A stretch of 64,000 nt of DNA, taken from positions 1 to 64,000 of the forward strand of contig JAEXZL010000151.1 of assembly GCA_023451395.1 (NCBI GenBank). Reading direction: 5' to 3'. Below the pieces are notes generated by a model that worked only from the letters and a program-made list of their open reading frames with translations, was not told the origin of the DNA and did no database searches. The position numbers and the translations under genes were made by a program. Of the stretch, positions 43,186 to 53,178 are shown one piece after another. Source of the DNA: Bacillota bacterium (GTDB lineage Bacteria; Bacillota; Clostridia; Clostridiales; Clostridiaceae). Every line of letters starts with the position of its first letter. Position 1 is the first letter of the stretch.

Positions 43186-44918
43186 CAAAGAAATTTAAAA
43201 ACTATGATGTAGTAATGGAATATGCAAAAAGCATTATAGAAGGCAGGAAGGCTGCATGCAAGGAAGTTAAGTTAAGCTGTAAAAGGTTCCTTAAAGGATT
43301 AGAAGATGAAAGATATGATTTTAATCCTACCAATGCAGAGTTTGTTATTCAGATAATAGAAAAAACCTTTGTTCATCAAAAAGGAGAAAGTATGGAAGGC
43401 ATACCTTTAAGGGGTACGCCTTTTTTATTGGAGCCATGGCAGAAGTTTATTCTTTATAATCTCCTTGGGTTTTACCACAAAGGAACCAGGCTTAGAAGAT
43501 TTAAAGAAGCTTTTAATATGCTACCTAGAAAGCAAGGTAAAACTCCTTTTATGTCAGCTTTAGCTTGGGGACTTGGATTACTAGAAAGAAAGTCAGGAGC
43601 TGAAATAGTTGTTGTAGGTGCTCAATTAAAACAAGCTTTACAGAGCTTTAACTTCCTTCTCTATAATCTTAAGAATATGGGCGAAGAGGATAACTTTAGG
43701 ATCCTTGATAATAACCAGGAGCACTCTATAAGTGGTGAGCTTGGTGATGGTTATATGAGGATTGAAACTATTGCTGGTAATAGCGACAGGATGGATTCAT
43801 TAAATACTCTTATTCAGATACTTGATGAATTACATCTTTATAAATCAGCTTCTCAGTATAACACAATTAAAGAAAGCGGTAAGGCTTATAGAAATTCTCT
43901 TTGTATTGGTATAACCACAGCTGGAGATAATATGAACTCATTTTGCTATAACAGAATGGTTTATAGTCAAAAGGTTTTAGATGGCACTGTTGAAGATGAA
44001 CAATTATTTATATTCATTGCTAAAGCAGACCAGGATGAAAATGGTGATGTTGATTATACCAATCCTATAGAACATGAGAAAGCTAATCCTAACTACAATG
44101 TATCGGTATCAGGGAGAGAGCTTCTTAATGATGCCATGCAAGCTCAGAATGACCCTCAGCAGAGAAAATCATTTCTAGCTAAATCCTTAAATATCTATAC
44201 TGCAGCTATGAAAGCTTATTTCAACCTAGAGGAGTTTAGGACTTCTGATAGTAAATATAACTGGACCATAGAGCAATTGGCTAAACTCCCTATAAATTGG
44301 TATGGTGGAGCTGACCTTTCAAAGCTTCACGATTTAACCGCAGCAGTATTATATGGTGAGTACCAGGGAGTGGATATAATTATCCCTCATGCTTGGTTTC
44401 CTATTACAGCAGCTAGTCAAAAAGCTGATGAAGATGGGATTCCTCTCTTCGGTTGGAAGGATGATGGTTGGCTTGATATGTGTAATAGCCCTACAGTTAA
44501 CCATGCAGATGTGGTTAATTGGTTTGTGAAAATGAAAAAGATGGGCTTCAAAATAAAGCAAGTCGGCCACGATAGGAAATTCTGTCGTGAATACTTCTTA
44601 GGGATGAAGAAAGCTGGATTTAACATAATTGACCAGCCACAGTATTTCTATAAGAAGTCTGAAGGCTTTAGACATATAGAGGTTAAAGCTAAAAACAAAC
44701 AGCTTTATTATCTCCATGCAGAGCCTTTTGAATACTGTTTGCAGAATGTTAGAGCCATAGAAAAGACAGACGATATGATTCAATACGAAAAAGTAATGGA
44801 TGAACAGAGGATAGATATATTTGATGCCTCTGTTTTTGCTTGTGTAAGAAAACTTGAAGATATGGAAAAGGCAAATAGTGCTACTACTTGGTTGAAAGGA
44901 AAGGTGGCGAAAGAGTGA
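43182..44918 (+). CDS. terL: Terminase large subunit
   Basis: A 578-residue packaging motor. Walker A-like [16 protein letters not shown], Walker [12 protein letters not shown] and the coupling motif GITTAGDN form the ATPase. The C-terminal RNase H-like nuclease has [13 protein letters not shown] and acidic residues late (DIFDASVFA). It cuts and translocates phage DNA into the prohead. Confidence 0.95.
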   Translation: MTKKFKNYDVVMEYAKSIIEGRKAACKEVKLSCKRFLKGLEDERYDFNPTNAEFVIQIIEKTFVHQKGESMEGIPLRGTPFLLEPWQKFILYNLLGFYHKGTRLRRFKEAFNMLPRKQGKTPFMSALAWGLGLLERKSGAEIVVVGAQLKQALQSFNFLLYNLKNMGEEDNFRILDNNQEHSISGELGDGYMRIETIAGNSDRMDSLNTLIQILDELHLYKSASQYNTIKESGKAYRNSLCIGITTAGDNMNSFCYNRMVYSQKVLDGTVEDEQLFIFIAKADQDENGDVDYTNPIEHEKANPNYNVSVSGRELLNDAMQAQNDPQQRKSFLAKSLNIYTAAMKAYFNLEEFRTSDSKYNWTIEQLAKLPINWYGGADLSKLHDLTAAVLYGEYQGVDIIIPHAWFPITAASQKADEDGIPLFGWKDDGWLDMCNSPTVNHADVVNWFVKMKKMGFKIKQVGHDRKFCREYFLGMKKAGFNIIDQPQYFYKKSEGFRHIEVKAKNKQLYYLHAEPFEYCLQNVRAIEKTDDMIQYEKVMDEQRIDIFDASVFACVRKLEDMEKANSATTWLKGKVAKE

Positions 44919-46108
44919 GTAAAAAAAGAAAGAGTAAACCCATAGGTAAGACTAGAGCAGAGCCGGCAGGAATGGTCCAATGGTTTTTAAATGCAGATGG
45001 ATATGACAGCTTATGTGTACCAGGATATACAAAACTATCTGATAATCCAGAGGTTAAAATGGCTGTCCATAAAATAGCTGATCTAATTTCATCTATGACA
45101 ATACACCTTATGAGGAATACAGAAAAAGGTGATGTAAGGGTAAGAAATGAACTGTCTAGAAAGATAGATATTAATCCCTATAGCCTAATGACACGTAAAG
45201 CCTGGATGTATAACATTGTCTATACTATGTTTCTACCTGGTGATGGCAATTCTCTTGTATTCCCTAAAGTTAATAAAGATGGCCTAATAGAGGAATTAAA
45301 ACCATTAAAGCCTAGCGGTGTGAGATTTGCAAATACTGATGATGGTTATAAAGTCATTTATGGCGATAAAACCTATAACTATGATGAAGTGCTGCACTTC
45401 ACAATTAATCCGGATCCAGAGCAGCCATGGATAGGTACAGGCTTCAAAGTAGTGCTTAAGGATATAGTTAATAACCTTAAGCAAGCCACAAAAACAAAAA
45501 ATGCCTTTATGTCAGATAAGTATAAGCCTTCTGTAATTGTATCTGTAGATGCTATGACAGAGGAATTGGCATCCGAAGAAGGCAGGGAAGAAATACTAAG
45601 GAAATATATATCCGAGACAGGTGGAGGTAAACCTTGGATTGTTCCTGCAGAATTTATTAAGGTTGACCAGATAAAACCCCTAAGTCTTAATGACCTAGCT
45701 ATAAATGATGCTGTTGAATTAGATAAGAGGACAGTTGCAGGTATTCTTGACGTTCCTCCTTTTATTTTAGGAGTTGGAGAATTTAAAAAAGATGTATTCA
45801 ATAACTTTATAAACTCCAGGATAAAAGCCATTGCTGATGGAATACAGCAGGAGTTAACTAAAAAGCTTCTGTATAGTCCTGATTTGTATTTTAAGCTAAA
45901 TCCCAGGTCCTTATATGCTTACGACCTTAAAGAGCTTGCAGATGTAGGCTCTAATCTTTATGTAAGAGGAATTATGGTTGGTAACGAGGTTAGGGATTGG
46001 ATTGGTCTTTCTCCATTAGAAGGCCTTGACGAAAGGGTAATCCTTGAAAATTATATTCCAGCTGACATGATAGGCGACCAAAAGAAACTCAAAGGGGGTG
46101 AGGAATAG
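44915..46108 (+). CDS. HK97-type portal protein
   Basis: A 397-residue portal subunit. [42 protein letters not shown] and [13 protein letters not shown] are typical. GTG 44915 overlaps the terL stop (GTGA) and follows AAAGGTGG. Twelve copies should form the DNA channel. Confidence 0.93.
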   Translation: MSKKRKSKPIGKTRAEPAGMVQWFLNADGYDSLCVPGYTKLSDNPEVKMAVHKIADLISSMTIHLMRNTEKGDVRVRNELSRKIDINPYSLMTRKAWMYNIVYTMFLPGDGNSLVFPKVNKDGLIEELKPLKPSGVRFANTDDGYKVIYGDKTYNYDEVLHFTINPDPEQPWIGTGFKVVLKDIVNNLKQATKTKNAFMSDKYKPSVIVSVDAMTEELASEEGREEILRKYISETGGGKPWIVPAEFIKVDQIKPLSLNDLAINDAVELDKRTVAGILDVPPFILGVGEFKKDVFNNFINSRIKAIADGIQQELTKKLLYSPDLYFKLNPRSLYAYDLKELADVGSNLYVRGIMVGNEVRDWIGLSPLEGLDERVILENYIPADMIGDQKKLKGGEE

Positions 46109-46684
46109 GTGGAAAGAGATAAAAGAATGACAAGGAGCCTTAACACAGAATTAAAGACCAGGGCAGAAGGTGAGGATATGGCAATAGAAGGTTATTTTGC
46201 TGTATTCAATAGGCAGACAGAGCTATGGCCAGGAGCCTATGAGGAAATAGACCCATTAGCCTTTAATGAAACTCTTAGTAATGATGTAAGAGCTCTCATT
46301 AATCACGATAGTACTCTTGTACTTGGAAGAAATAAATCTAATACCCTTGAAATTAAAACTGATAACTATGGTTTATGGGGTAGAGTAAAGATAAATCCAA
46401 ATGATACTGATGCAGTTAATCTCTATGAAAGAGTAAAAAGAGGTGATGTAGATCAGTGCTCATTTGGATTTAATATTTTGGAGGAAGAAACAGAGTGGAG
46501 AGATGATGGCACCGTTAAATGGAGGCTTAAGAAAATAGATCTCCATGAGATAAGTGTATGTACCTTCCCAGCTTATGAAGATACAGGGGTACAGGCTAGG
46601 CATAAAGAAGTCGAGCAGTATAAAGCTAAACAATTAGAAGTAAGAAAAAAGAAAATGAAAGAGAGGTTAGATAAATGGCTTTAA
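46109..46684 (+). CDS. HK97-family prohead protease
   Basis: A 191-residue serine protease (U35). EGYFAVFN opens the domain. The catalytic His is in LINHDSTLVLGR and the Ser in DQCSFGF. It processes the capsid N-terminal delta domain, which is encoded in the overlapping next gene. GTG 46109 follows GGGGGTGAGG. Confidence 0.93.
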   Translation: MERDKRMTRSLNTELKTRAEGEDMAIEGYFAVFNRQTELWPGAYEEIDPLAFNETLSNDVRALINHDSTLVLGRNKSNTLEIKTDNYGLWGRVKINPNDTDAVNLYERVKRGDVDQCSFGFNILEEETEWRDDGTVKWRLKKIDLHEISVCTFPAYEDTGVQARHKEVEQYKAKQLEVRKKKMKERLDKWL

Positions 46685-47934
46685 AACAATTATTACTAGG
46701 TAAAAAGATTGAACAGAGGCAGTCGGCTTTAACCGAGTTATTAACACAGGGAGAAGCTTTAAAGACTAGAGCTGCAGACCTTGAAGCTTCTTTAGGGGAA
46801 GTTCAAAATGACGAGGAAATGAAAGTTGTTGAGGGTGAAATAGAGAAGCTAGATGGAGAACAGAAGGAGCATGATGAGAAGAAAGGGCAGCTTGAAAGAG
46901 AAATAGCAGAGTTAGAGGGCGAACTTCAACAGATAAATTCTAAAACACCAAATAATCAAAAAAGAAGTGACAATAAGGAGGGAAATGATAACATGAACAA
47001 ATTTCAAGTGAGAGAGTTAATAAGAAGTGGTGAGTACTACAAAAGAAGTGAAGTTGTTGAGTTTTACGAACAGTTTAAGAACCTTAGAGCTGTAACTGGT
47101 GGAGAATTAACTATTCCTGAGGTTGTAGTAAATCGTATTATGGATATTATGGGTGACTTTACTACTCTATATCCATTAGTAGATAAAATTAGAGTTAAGG
47201 GGACTACTAGAATATTAATTGACACTGACACTACTGCTGCTACTTGGATAGAACAGTCAGGAACTTTAGCTACTGGTGATGTAGGTACTATAACCAATAT
47301 AGATTTTGATGGATATAAAGTTGGCAAGGTAGCTTTTGTAGATAACTACCTCCTTCAGGATTCTATTGTTAATCTTGATGATTATGTATCAAAGAAGATA
47401 GCTAGAGCTATTGCTAAGGCTTTGGATGCAGCTATCCTTAATGGTACTGGAGCAGCTGGAAAACAACCTACTGGTATAATTCCAAATGTGCCTGCAGGAA
47501 ATAAAGCTGATGTAACAATAAATGCAGATTTAATTAAAAACTTAGTTAAGAAGATTGGCCTTGTTGATACTGGAGAAGACTCAGTTGGAGAAATTGTAGC
47601 GGTTATGAAGAGAACCACATATTACAATAGATTAGTTGAATATAGCATACAAGTAGATGCTTCAGGTAATGTTGTAGGAAAACTTCCTAATCTTAAAAGT
47701 CCTGACCTTGTTGGCTTGACTGTAGTATTTAACAATAATATGGCTGAAGATAAGGTGTTATTCGGAGATATGTCTCAGTATACTCTTGTAGAAAGAGAAA
47801 GTATCTCTATTGACAGCTCAAGTCATGTTAAGTTCTCTGAGGATCAGACAGGCTTTAGAGGTAAGGGTAGATTTGATGGTAAGCCTACCAAAGCTAAGGC
47901 ATTTGCACTAATTAGCTTAGTAGCAGGAGCTTAA
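46675..47934 (+). CDS. HK97-fold major capsid protein
   Basis: A 419-residue capsid protein. The first 105 residues are a charged coiled-coil scaffold (delta domain) expected to be removed by the protease. The HK97 fold follows, with GGELTIPEVVVNRIM, AFVDNYLLQDS, LDAAILNGTGAAGKQPTGII and the C-terminal TKAKAFALISLV. Confidence 0.94.
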   Translation: MALKQLLLGKKIEQRQSALTELLTQGEALKTRAADLEASLGEVQNDEEMKVVEGEIEKLDGEQKEHDEKKGQLEREIAELEGELQQINSKTPNNQKRSDNKEGNDNMNKFQVRELIRSGEYYKRSEVVEFYEQFKNLRAVTGGELTIPEVVVNRIMDIMGDFTTLYPLVDKIRVKGTTRILIDTDTTAATWIEQSGTLATGDVGTITNIDFDGYKVGKVAFVDNYLLQDSIVNLDDYVSKKIARAIAKALDAAILNGTGAAGKQPTGIIPNVPAGNKADVTINADLIKNLVKKIGLVDTGEDSVGEIVAVMKRTTYYNRLVEYSIQVDASGNVVGKLPNLKSPDLVGLTVVFNNNMAEDKVLFGDMSQYTLVERESISIDSSSHVKFSEDQTGFRGKGRFDGKPTKAKAFALISLVAGA

Positions 47935-47936
47935 AA

Positions 47937-48137
47937 ATGTTTTATGTAGTTATACGTGATTTTGTGGATCTTCAAGATGAAAATCATGTTTACCATATAG
48001 GTGATAAGTATCCTAGAAAAGGGAAGATAACTAAAAGCAGAGTAGAAGAGTTATCTTCAGTTAAAAACCTTATAGGAGAACCTTTAATAAAAGAAGGTGA
48101 TGACCTTGAGCGAAACGATAATTCTTCCAATAGTTAA
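47937..48137 (+). CDS. Small head-module protein
   Basis: A 66-residue beta-rich protein between capsid and connector genes (YVVIRDFVDLQDENHVYHIGDKYP). Comparable small proteins occur at this position in related phages; function unknown. Confidence 0.65.
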   Translation: MFYVVIRDFVDLQDENHVYHIGDKYPRKGKITKSRVEELSSVKNLIGEPLIKEGDDLERNDNSSNS

Positions 48138-48384
48138 AGAAAAGCTAGGGATAAAATCCAATGTTAGGGATACTTATTTAACAGCTATAATTAATGGCAT
48201 AATTGCAGAATTAGAAGATGAAAAGGGGTTGGTGCTTAACAGTACCGACCCTTATCATTTATTATTCATAGTTGATTATGTTTGTTGGAGATACCAAGCT
48301 AAAGATGAAAGCGGAGCAATGCCGAGGCACTTACAATATAGACTTCATAACTTTATGCTCCATAATGGGAGGCCTACGGTATGA
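48097..48384 (+). CDS. Head-tail connector (gp6-like)
   Basis: A helical protein of about 92-95 residues (LPIVKEKLGI, LTAIINGIIAELEDEKG, VDYVCWRYQ) matching the gp6-type adaptor ring. Several starts are possible (GTG 48097, ATG 48100, TTG 48106); spacing to AAGAAGG favours TTG 48106. Confidence 0.85.
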   Translation: MMTLSETIILPIVKEKLGIKSNVRDTYLTAIINGIIAELEDEKGLVLNSTDPYHLLFIVDYVCWRYQAKDESGAMPRHLQYRLHNFMLHNGRPTV

Positions 48385-48686
48385 CATACGATAATGAATT
48401 GACTTTAATATCTGAAACCTTCCAAGAGGATGAAATAGGTAATCAGATACCAGTAACAAATGAAACTGTAATCTTCTGCAATATAAAGTCTGTAAGTGGA
48501 GTAGAGTTTTACAATGCTGCTAATACAGGACTTAAACCAGAAATAATATTTGTGGTGCATGCTTTCGAGTACGGAGATGAAAAGCTAGTTAAATTCGAGG
48601 GCAAAGAGTATAAAGTTATAAGATCTTATCAAATCGGAATAGAAGAGATAGAACTCACCTGTGAAAGGGTGGTAGGTAATGGCTAA
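48381..48686 (+). CDS. Head closure / head-tail adaptor protein
   Basis: A 101-residue beta-barrel-like protein of the SPP1 gp16 type (ELTLISETFQEDEIGNQIP, VFCN-like strand, YKVIRSYQIGIEEIELTCE). Overlaps both neighbours by a few bases. Confidence 0.82.
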   Translation: MTYDNELTLISETFQEDEIGNQIPVTNETVIFCNIKSVSGVEFYNAANTGLKPEIIFVVHAFEYGDEKLVKFEGKEYKVIRSYQIGIEEIELTCERVVGNG

Positions 48687-49077
48687 AAGTATTAAAGCAG
48701 AAGCTTTTGACAGTTCTATGGATGATTTATTAGCCGATTTTATGAGCGATATGACCAATATAGTTGAGGAAGAAATAGATGATACCGCTAAACAAATGCT
48801 AAAAGCAGTTAAAGAATGCTCCCCTAGTTGGGGAGAGAATAGAACTGGAGAATATAAAAAAGGCTGGGAGATAGTTAAAGAGTTTGAGTACCTAAGGACT
48901 AAAAGAATTATCTGGAATAAAAAGCATTATAGAAGGGTCCATCTACTTGAAAAAGGTCATGCTTCTAGGGGTGGTGGAAGGGTACGAGCTTTCCCACACG
49001 TAGAACCAGCTTATAAAAAGTATGGAGAACCATTACCTAATAAAATAGCTAAAAGGATTAAGGAGGGAGATAGGTGA
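48679..49077 (+). CDS. HK97 gp10-type tail completion protein
   Basis: A 132-residue protein with KECSPSWGENRTGEYKKGW and YRRVHLLEKGHASRGGGRVRAFPHVEPAY, the gp10 signature. Coupled to both neighbours. Confidence 0.9.
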   Translation: MAKSIKAEAFDSSMDDLLADFMSDMTNIVEEEIDDTAKQMLKAVKECSPSWGENRTGEYKKGWEIVKEFEYLRTKRIIWNKKHYRRVHLLEKGHASRGGGRVRAFPHVEPAYKKYGEPLPNKIAKRIKEGDR

Positions 49078-49385
49078 CACAAGCAGAGTTGTATACAGCT
49101 TTAAAAAGTTTAGGTTTACCGGTAGCTTATAGCCATTTTGATACCGCTCCTTCAATTCCCTTTTTAGTTTATTATTTTGGCAGTAGTAATGATTTCTATG
49201 CTGATAATATTAATTTTGCTGATGGCTCTATGTTTACAGTAGAGCTCTATACAGCGAAAAAGGACTTGGCTAGTGAAAAGTTAGTTGAAGATAAATTTAA
49301 AGAATTATCCATTGCCTATACAAAGCTCGAGGAATGGATAGAAACAGAAAAGCTATATCAGATAGCATATGAAATACAAATTTAG
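49074..49385 (+). CDS. Tail terminator protein
   Basis: A 103-residue protein (PVAYSHFDTAPSIPFLVYYF, FTVELYTAKKD, DKFKELSIAYTKLEEWIE) with the pattern of siphovirus tail terminators. Located between gp10-like and major tail protein genes as expected. Confidence 0.82.
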   Translation: MTQAELYTALKSLGLPVAYSHFDTAPSIPFLVYYFGSSNDFYADNINFADGSMFTVELYTAKKDLASEKLVEDKFKELSIAYTKLEEWIETEKLYQIAYEIQI

Positions 49386-49396
49386 GAGGTAAAAAT

Positions 49397-49981
49397 ATGA
49401 GTGCTAATAAGGTATTATTCGGACTAGAAAAGGTTCATATAGCATTTTTAGATCCTGAAGCTGTGCAGCAACCAGCTTGGGAAACACCAAAACCAATAGA
49501 AGGAGCAGTAGGATTTAGCCCGAATCCTGAAGGAGAGGAAGTTAAATTTTATGCAGACAATACAGAATATTTTACAGCAACTTCAAATAACGGTTACTCC
49601 GGTGACTTAGAAATGGCTCTTATCCCAGATGATATTCTAGCTGAAATGCTAGGATGGGAAATAGACAGTAATGGAATGCTCGTTGAGGTAGCTGACGGAA
49701 TTCAAAAACCATTTGCTCTTATGGGGCAGATACAGGGAGATAGAAAGAATAGAAGGTTCGTGTACTATAATTGCACAGCCTCAAGACCTACAAAGGAGCA
49801 TTCCACTAAGAGTGGTACTATAGAACCTAATACAGATACATTAAGCTTGAAAATGCTTCCGTTGAGTATAAACGAAAAGCTTATTGTTAAGGGTGTTATG
49901 GAGTTATCTGATACAAATGTTACAGCTTACAATGCTTTCTTTAGCTCTGTAACTAAGCCTGCTGTTGGTGGTGGTGCATAA
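49397..49981 (+). CDS. Major tail protein
   Basis: A 194-residue tail tube protein (NKVLFGLEKVHIAFLD, GYSGDLEMALIPDDI, RFVYYNCTASRPTKEHSTKSGTIEP). Starts behind AGGAGGT. Its end overlaps nothing and is followed by the chaperone pair. Confidence 0.9.
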   Translation: MSANKVLFGLEKVHIAFLDPEAVQQPAWETPKPIEGAVGFSPNPEGEEVKFYADNTEYFTATSNNGYSGDLEMALIPDDILAEMLGWEIDSNGMLVEVADGIQKPFALMGQIQGDRKNRRFVYYNCTASRPTKEHSTKSGTIEPNTDTLSLKMLPLSINEKLIVKGVMELSDTNVTAYNAFFSSVTKPAVGGGA

Positions 49982-49982
49982 A

Positions 49983-50312
49983 ATGAAAGAATTAAAAAAC
50001 GGAAATCAAATAATAGGAGTCAAGGCTAGTCCCTTGGCTCTTTTGTTTTATAAACAAGAATTTAAATCAGATTTGTTAATGGATATGAACTCTATGAAAA
50101 GCGGTCAAAAAGTTAATTTTGACAGCATTGTTATTTATCAAATTGCTTGGGCTTTGAACAGATGTTATATGTTGCCTAAGAAAATTTCTCCTTTTGAAAC
50201 TTGGCTAGGAGACTTTGAAGCTATTGATCCAGAGTTTTTTAGTGGGGTGGCAGAGGAAGCACAAAATCTATTTGTAAAAGATAAACCGGGCCCTGCTCCA
50301 AAAAAAAAGTAG
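49983..50312 (+). CDS. Tail assembly chaperone, short form (gpG-like)
   Basis: A 109-residue protein ending in Pro-Lys-rich GPAPKKK, encoded over a run of nine A just before the stop. It lies between major tail and tape measure genes. ATG 49983 is the natural start. A -1 frameshift makes the longer form (see next entry). Confidence 0.85.
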   Translation: MKELKNGNQIIGVKASPLALLFYKQEFKSDLLMDMNSMKSGQKVNFDSIVIYQIAWALNRCYMLPKKISPFETWLGDFEAIDPEFFSGVAEEAQNLFVKDKPGPAPKKK

Positions 50313-50479
50313 ACCTAGCTATTACCTTGATTGCGATAGGTAAAAAGTTAGGTCTTTCTTTTGAAGAAATTAACGAGCTGTATTGCCAGGATCTAATAGA
50401 CCTTGCGGATTGTATGTATCCGGATGAAAACGAAGTAGTAGAAGCTACCCAGGATGATATAGATAAATTTTTTAGCTAG
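49983..50479 (+). CDS. Tail assembly chaperone, -1 frameshift product (gpGT-like)
   Basis: The slippery heptamer A-AAA-AAG (50303-50309) sits at the end of the short frame. After a -1 shift the frame reads from 50309 as VDLAITLIAIGKKLGLSFEE and continues for 56 codons to TAG 50477-50479, giving about 165 residues. A nested hairpin follows the slip site (AGACCTA 50311-50317 with TAGGTCT 50349-50355, and TTACCT with AGGTAA inside). This is the conserved G/GT arrangement of long-tailed phages. Confidence 0.88.
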
Positions 50480-50492
50480 AGGAGGTGAGAAG

Positions 50493-52487
50493 ATGGCTAG
50501 TACAATAAAAGGCTTAACAATAGAGATAGATGGTAATACCTCGAAATTATCGAAGGCGCTTGATGAAGTCTCTAAGGATAGTAAAAATATATCCTCCGAG
50601 CTTTCACAGGTTAATAAGCTTCTTAAATTCAGTCCTAATGATACTGTTCTCTTGGAGCAGAAGCAGCAACTCTTAGCAAAATCAGTAGAGAATACAAAGA
50701 CTAAGCTTAAAATACTTGAGGATGCACAGGAGAGTGTTAATCAGCAGTTTAAGAACGGAGATATCGGAGAAGAACAATACAGAGCTTTTCAAAGAGAAAT
50801 AGTTAAAACTAAATCTCAATTGGAGACCTTTGAAGGACAGCTAAACAATACACAAGCAGATCTAGCACATTTTGCAACAGGAGCAGATAAAACAGCAGAT
50901 GAATTGGTTGATTTAGCAAACAAAGCCGATAAGGCAGGGGATAATCTAGATGAGGCATTGTCTAAAGATGATGCTATAGGAAATCTTAAGAAAATAGGTA
51001 CTGCTGCAGCTGTTGCTGGTGCAGCAGTAGCAGCTGCTTTCGTTGGTATGGCTAATGCTGCCTTGGAAAATGCAGACGAATTACAAAGGCAGGCAGATGT
51101 TACCGGACTAAGTGCAGAAAGATTGCAAGAACTTGCCTATATAGGCAATAACCTTGGGGTAGAGCTAGATACTATTACAGGAGCTCAAGCTAAGTTAACT
51201 AAGTCAATGGATGCAGCCAAAGATGGCACAGGAGCACAGGCAGAAGCATTTAAATCATTAGGAATATCTGTATTAGATAGTAATGGTAATTTAAGAGATT
51301 CTAAAGACGTTATGACAGAAGCTTTTAATGCTCTTAATAGTGTAGGAAATGAAACTGAACGTGATGCTCTAGCTATGCAGCTTTTCGGTAAGTCTGCAAT
51401 GGAAATGAATCCTTTGATTAAAGCTGGTGGGGATGAACTAAATAAACTAGCTCAGGAAGCAAGAGATAGTGGAGCAGTAATGTCCAATGAGGCTGTTGCT
51501 GGATTAGATACTTTTGGAGATACAATAGACAATATTAAAAATGGTGTCTTAGGTGCTTTTGGAGAAAAGTTTGCAGAGGTGCTCCCGTATATACAGGAAA
51601 TGCTAGATAAACTACAGGATTTACCACAATGGATTGAAGAAAACTCTACATTATTAGAAATATTAGGAGTGGTAATAGGGACTATAACAGCTTTGGTAAT
51701 AGCTTTCAATATACAACAAGCTTTAGCAGCTAGTGGACTTACCTTGTGGTCTTTTATAGCAGGAGTTGCTACAGGCATTACCACAGCATTAGGTGCAGCA
51801 TTTACTTTTTTAACTAGTCCTATAGGTTTAGTTATTTTGGCTATAGGTGCAGTTATAGCTATTGGTATTCTTCTTTATAAGAATTGGGATACCATAAAAG
51901 CTAAGGCTAGTGAATTATGGGGAAAATTAAAAGCTACATTTTCTGGTATTAAAGATAGTGTGGTAAATAAGTGGAATGAGGTTATATCAGGAATTAAAAA
52001 TGTGTGGAATAACATAGTTAGCTTCTTTAAAGAATTACCAGGCAAAATGTTAGGCTTTGGTAAAGATATTATAGATGGTCTTGTGAATGGTATAAAGTCG
52101 AAAATAACAGCGGTTACTAATGCTATTAAGGACGTAACCAGTAAAATAACTGGAAAGGTTAAATCTATCTTAGGTATAGCATCTCCTTCTAAAGTAATGT
52201 TTGAAATGGGAGAGTGGACAGGCGAAGGACTTGCTTTAGGTATAGAGGACACCGTTGGCAGGGTTCAGAAAGCTACTCAAAATCTAGCTTCCAGAGTAAC
52301 CGATACCATGGGAAATACTAAGCTAGGGAATAACACTATAGTTAATAATAATAACCAAACTGTAGAAAATGTAATTACTTTAGATGGTCGAGAGATAGCT
52401 AGAGGTACTGTTGGTTATACTGCTACAGAGTTAAATAAGTACAGCAATAGAAAATTAGGAGGAAGGGGAGTAGCTTATGCTAGATAA
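50493..52487 (+). CDS. Tail tape measure protein
   Basis: A 664-residue protein. A coiled-coil N-terminus (about 1-170) is followed by a hydrophobic stretch near 170-190, a TP901-type core region (LSAERLQELAYIGNNLGVELD, KSAMEMNPLIKAGGDELNKL), and hydrophobic segments at about 390-470. The C-terminus has the DGLVNGIKSKI and GIASPSKVMFEMG motif. Its length suggests a tail near 100 nm, by the usual scaling. GAGGAGGTGA precedes the ATG. Confidence 0.92.
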   Translation: MASTIKGLTIEIDGNTSKLSKALDEVSKDSKNISSELSQVNKLLKFSPNDTVLLEQKQQLLAKSVENTKTKLKILEDAQESVNQQFKNGDIGEEQYRAFQREIVKTKSQLETFEGQLNNTQADLAHFATGADKTADELVDLANKADKAGDNLDEALSKDDAIGNLKKIGTAAAVAGAAVAAAFVGMANAALENADELQRQADVTGLSAERLQELAYIGNNLGVELDTITGAQAKLTKSMDAAKDGTGAQAEAFKSLGISVLDSNGNLRDSKDVMTEAFNALNSVGNETERDALAMQLFGKSAMEMNPLIKAGGDELNKLAQEARDSGAVMSNEAVAGLDTFGDTIDNIKNGVLGAFGEKFAEVLPYIQEMLDKLQDLPQWIEENSTLLEILGVVIGTITALVIAFNIQQALAASGLTLWSFIAGVATGITTALGAAFTFLTSPIGLVILAIGAVIAIGILLYKNWDTIKAKASELWGKLKATFSGIKDSVVNKWNEVISGIKNVWNNIVSFFKELPGKMLGFGKDIIDGLVNGIKSKITAVTNAIKDVTSKITGKVKSILGIASPSKVMFEMGEWTGEGLALGIEDTVGRVQKATQNLASRVTDTMGNTKLGNNTIVNNNNQTVENVITLDGREIARGTVGYTATELNKYSNRKLGGRGVAYAR

Positions 52488-53178
52488 TTATTTTAATAGT
52501 AAAAATGCTTCTGAATTTGGATTGAAAATAGTATATAGACCTAGCATCCCTTCTCCTGAAGAGAATATAACAGTTTATACAGTACCAGGGAGGAATGGCA
52601 GCCTTACTCATAAAGATGGAACCTATAAGGATATAGTTTATCCGGTAGAGTATAACATCATAGATTTTAATAATATCTATGGGAAAATAAGAGCTATAAA
52701 AGGATGGTTGCTAGGAAAGATAATAGATAAAAAATTAATTTTCTCTGATGATCCGGAAGTATTCTATAAGGTTAAAACAGTTTTTGCTACAGATGTAGAA
52801 AGGCGAATAAAGGTAAGTGGTGAGTTTACAGCTACTTATACCATGGAACCTTTTGCTTATGAAAGAAATGTTGAGGATATTATACTTACAGCTCCAGGGA
52901 ATGTAATTAATACCGGAACAATATATTCTGAACCTATCATTACTGTAGAAGGAACAGGAAATATAACCCTAACAATTAATAATAAGAATATAATCCTCAC
53001 AGGTATACAGACAGGCATTGTTATAGATAGTGTTATGAAAAATGCTTATTTAGGCAGCACTAACCTTAACTCCAAAATGAATGGAAAATTTCCTGTCTTA
53101 GAGATAGGAGAGAATGAGATATCTTGGATAGGCAATATTACTAAGCTTACTGTATCCCCAAACTGGAGGTACTTATGA
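52477..53178 (+). CDS. Distal tail protein (Dit)
   Basis: A 233-residue protein beginning NYFNSKNASEFGLKIVYRP with GRNGSLTHKDGTYKD, as in the Dit N-terminal ring domain, and a galectin-like C-terminal part. It links tube and baseplate. Confidence 0.88.
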   Translation: MLDNYFNSKNASEFGLKIVYRPSIPSPEENITVYTVPGRNGSLTHKDGTYKDIVYPVEYNIIDFNNIYGKIRAIKGWLLGKIIDKKLIFSDDPEVFYKVKTVFATDVERRIKVSGEFTATYTMEPFAYERNVEDIILTAPGNVINTGTIYSEPIITVEGTGNITLTINNKNIILTGIQTGIVIDSVMKNAYLGSTNLNSKMNGKFPVLEIGENEISWIGNITKLTVSPNWRYL

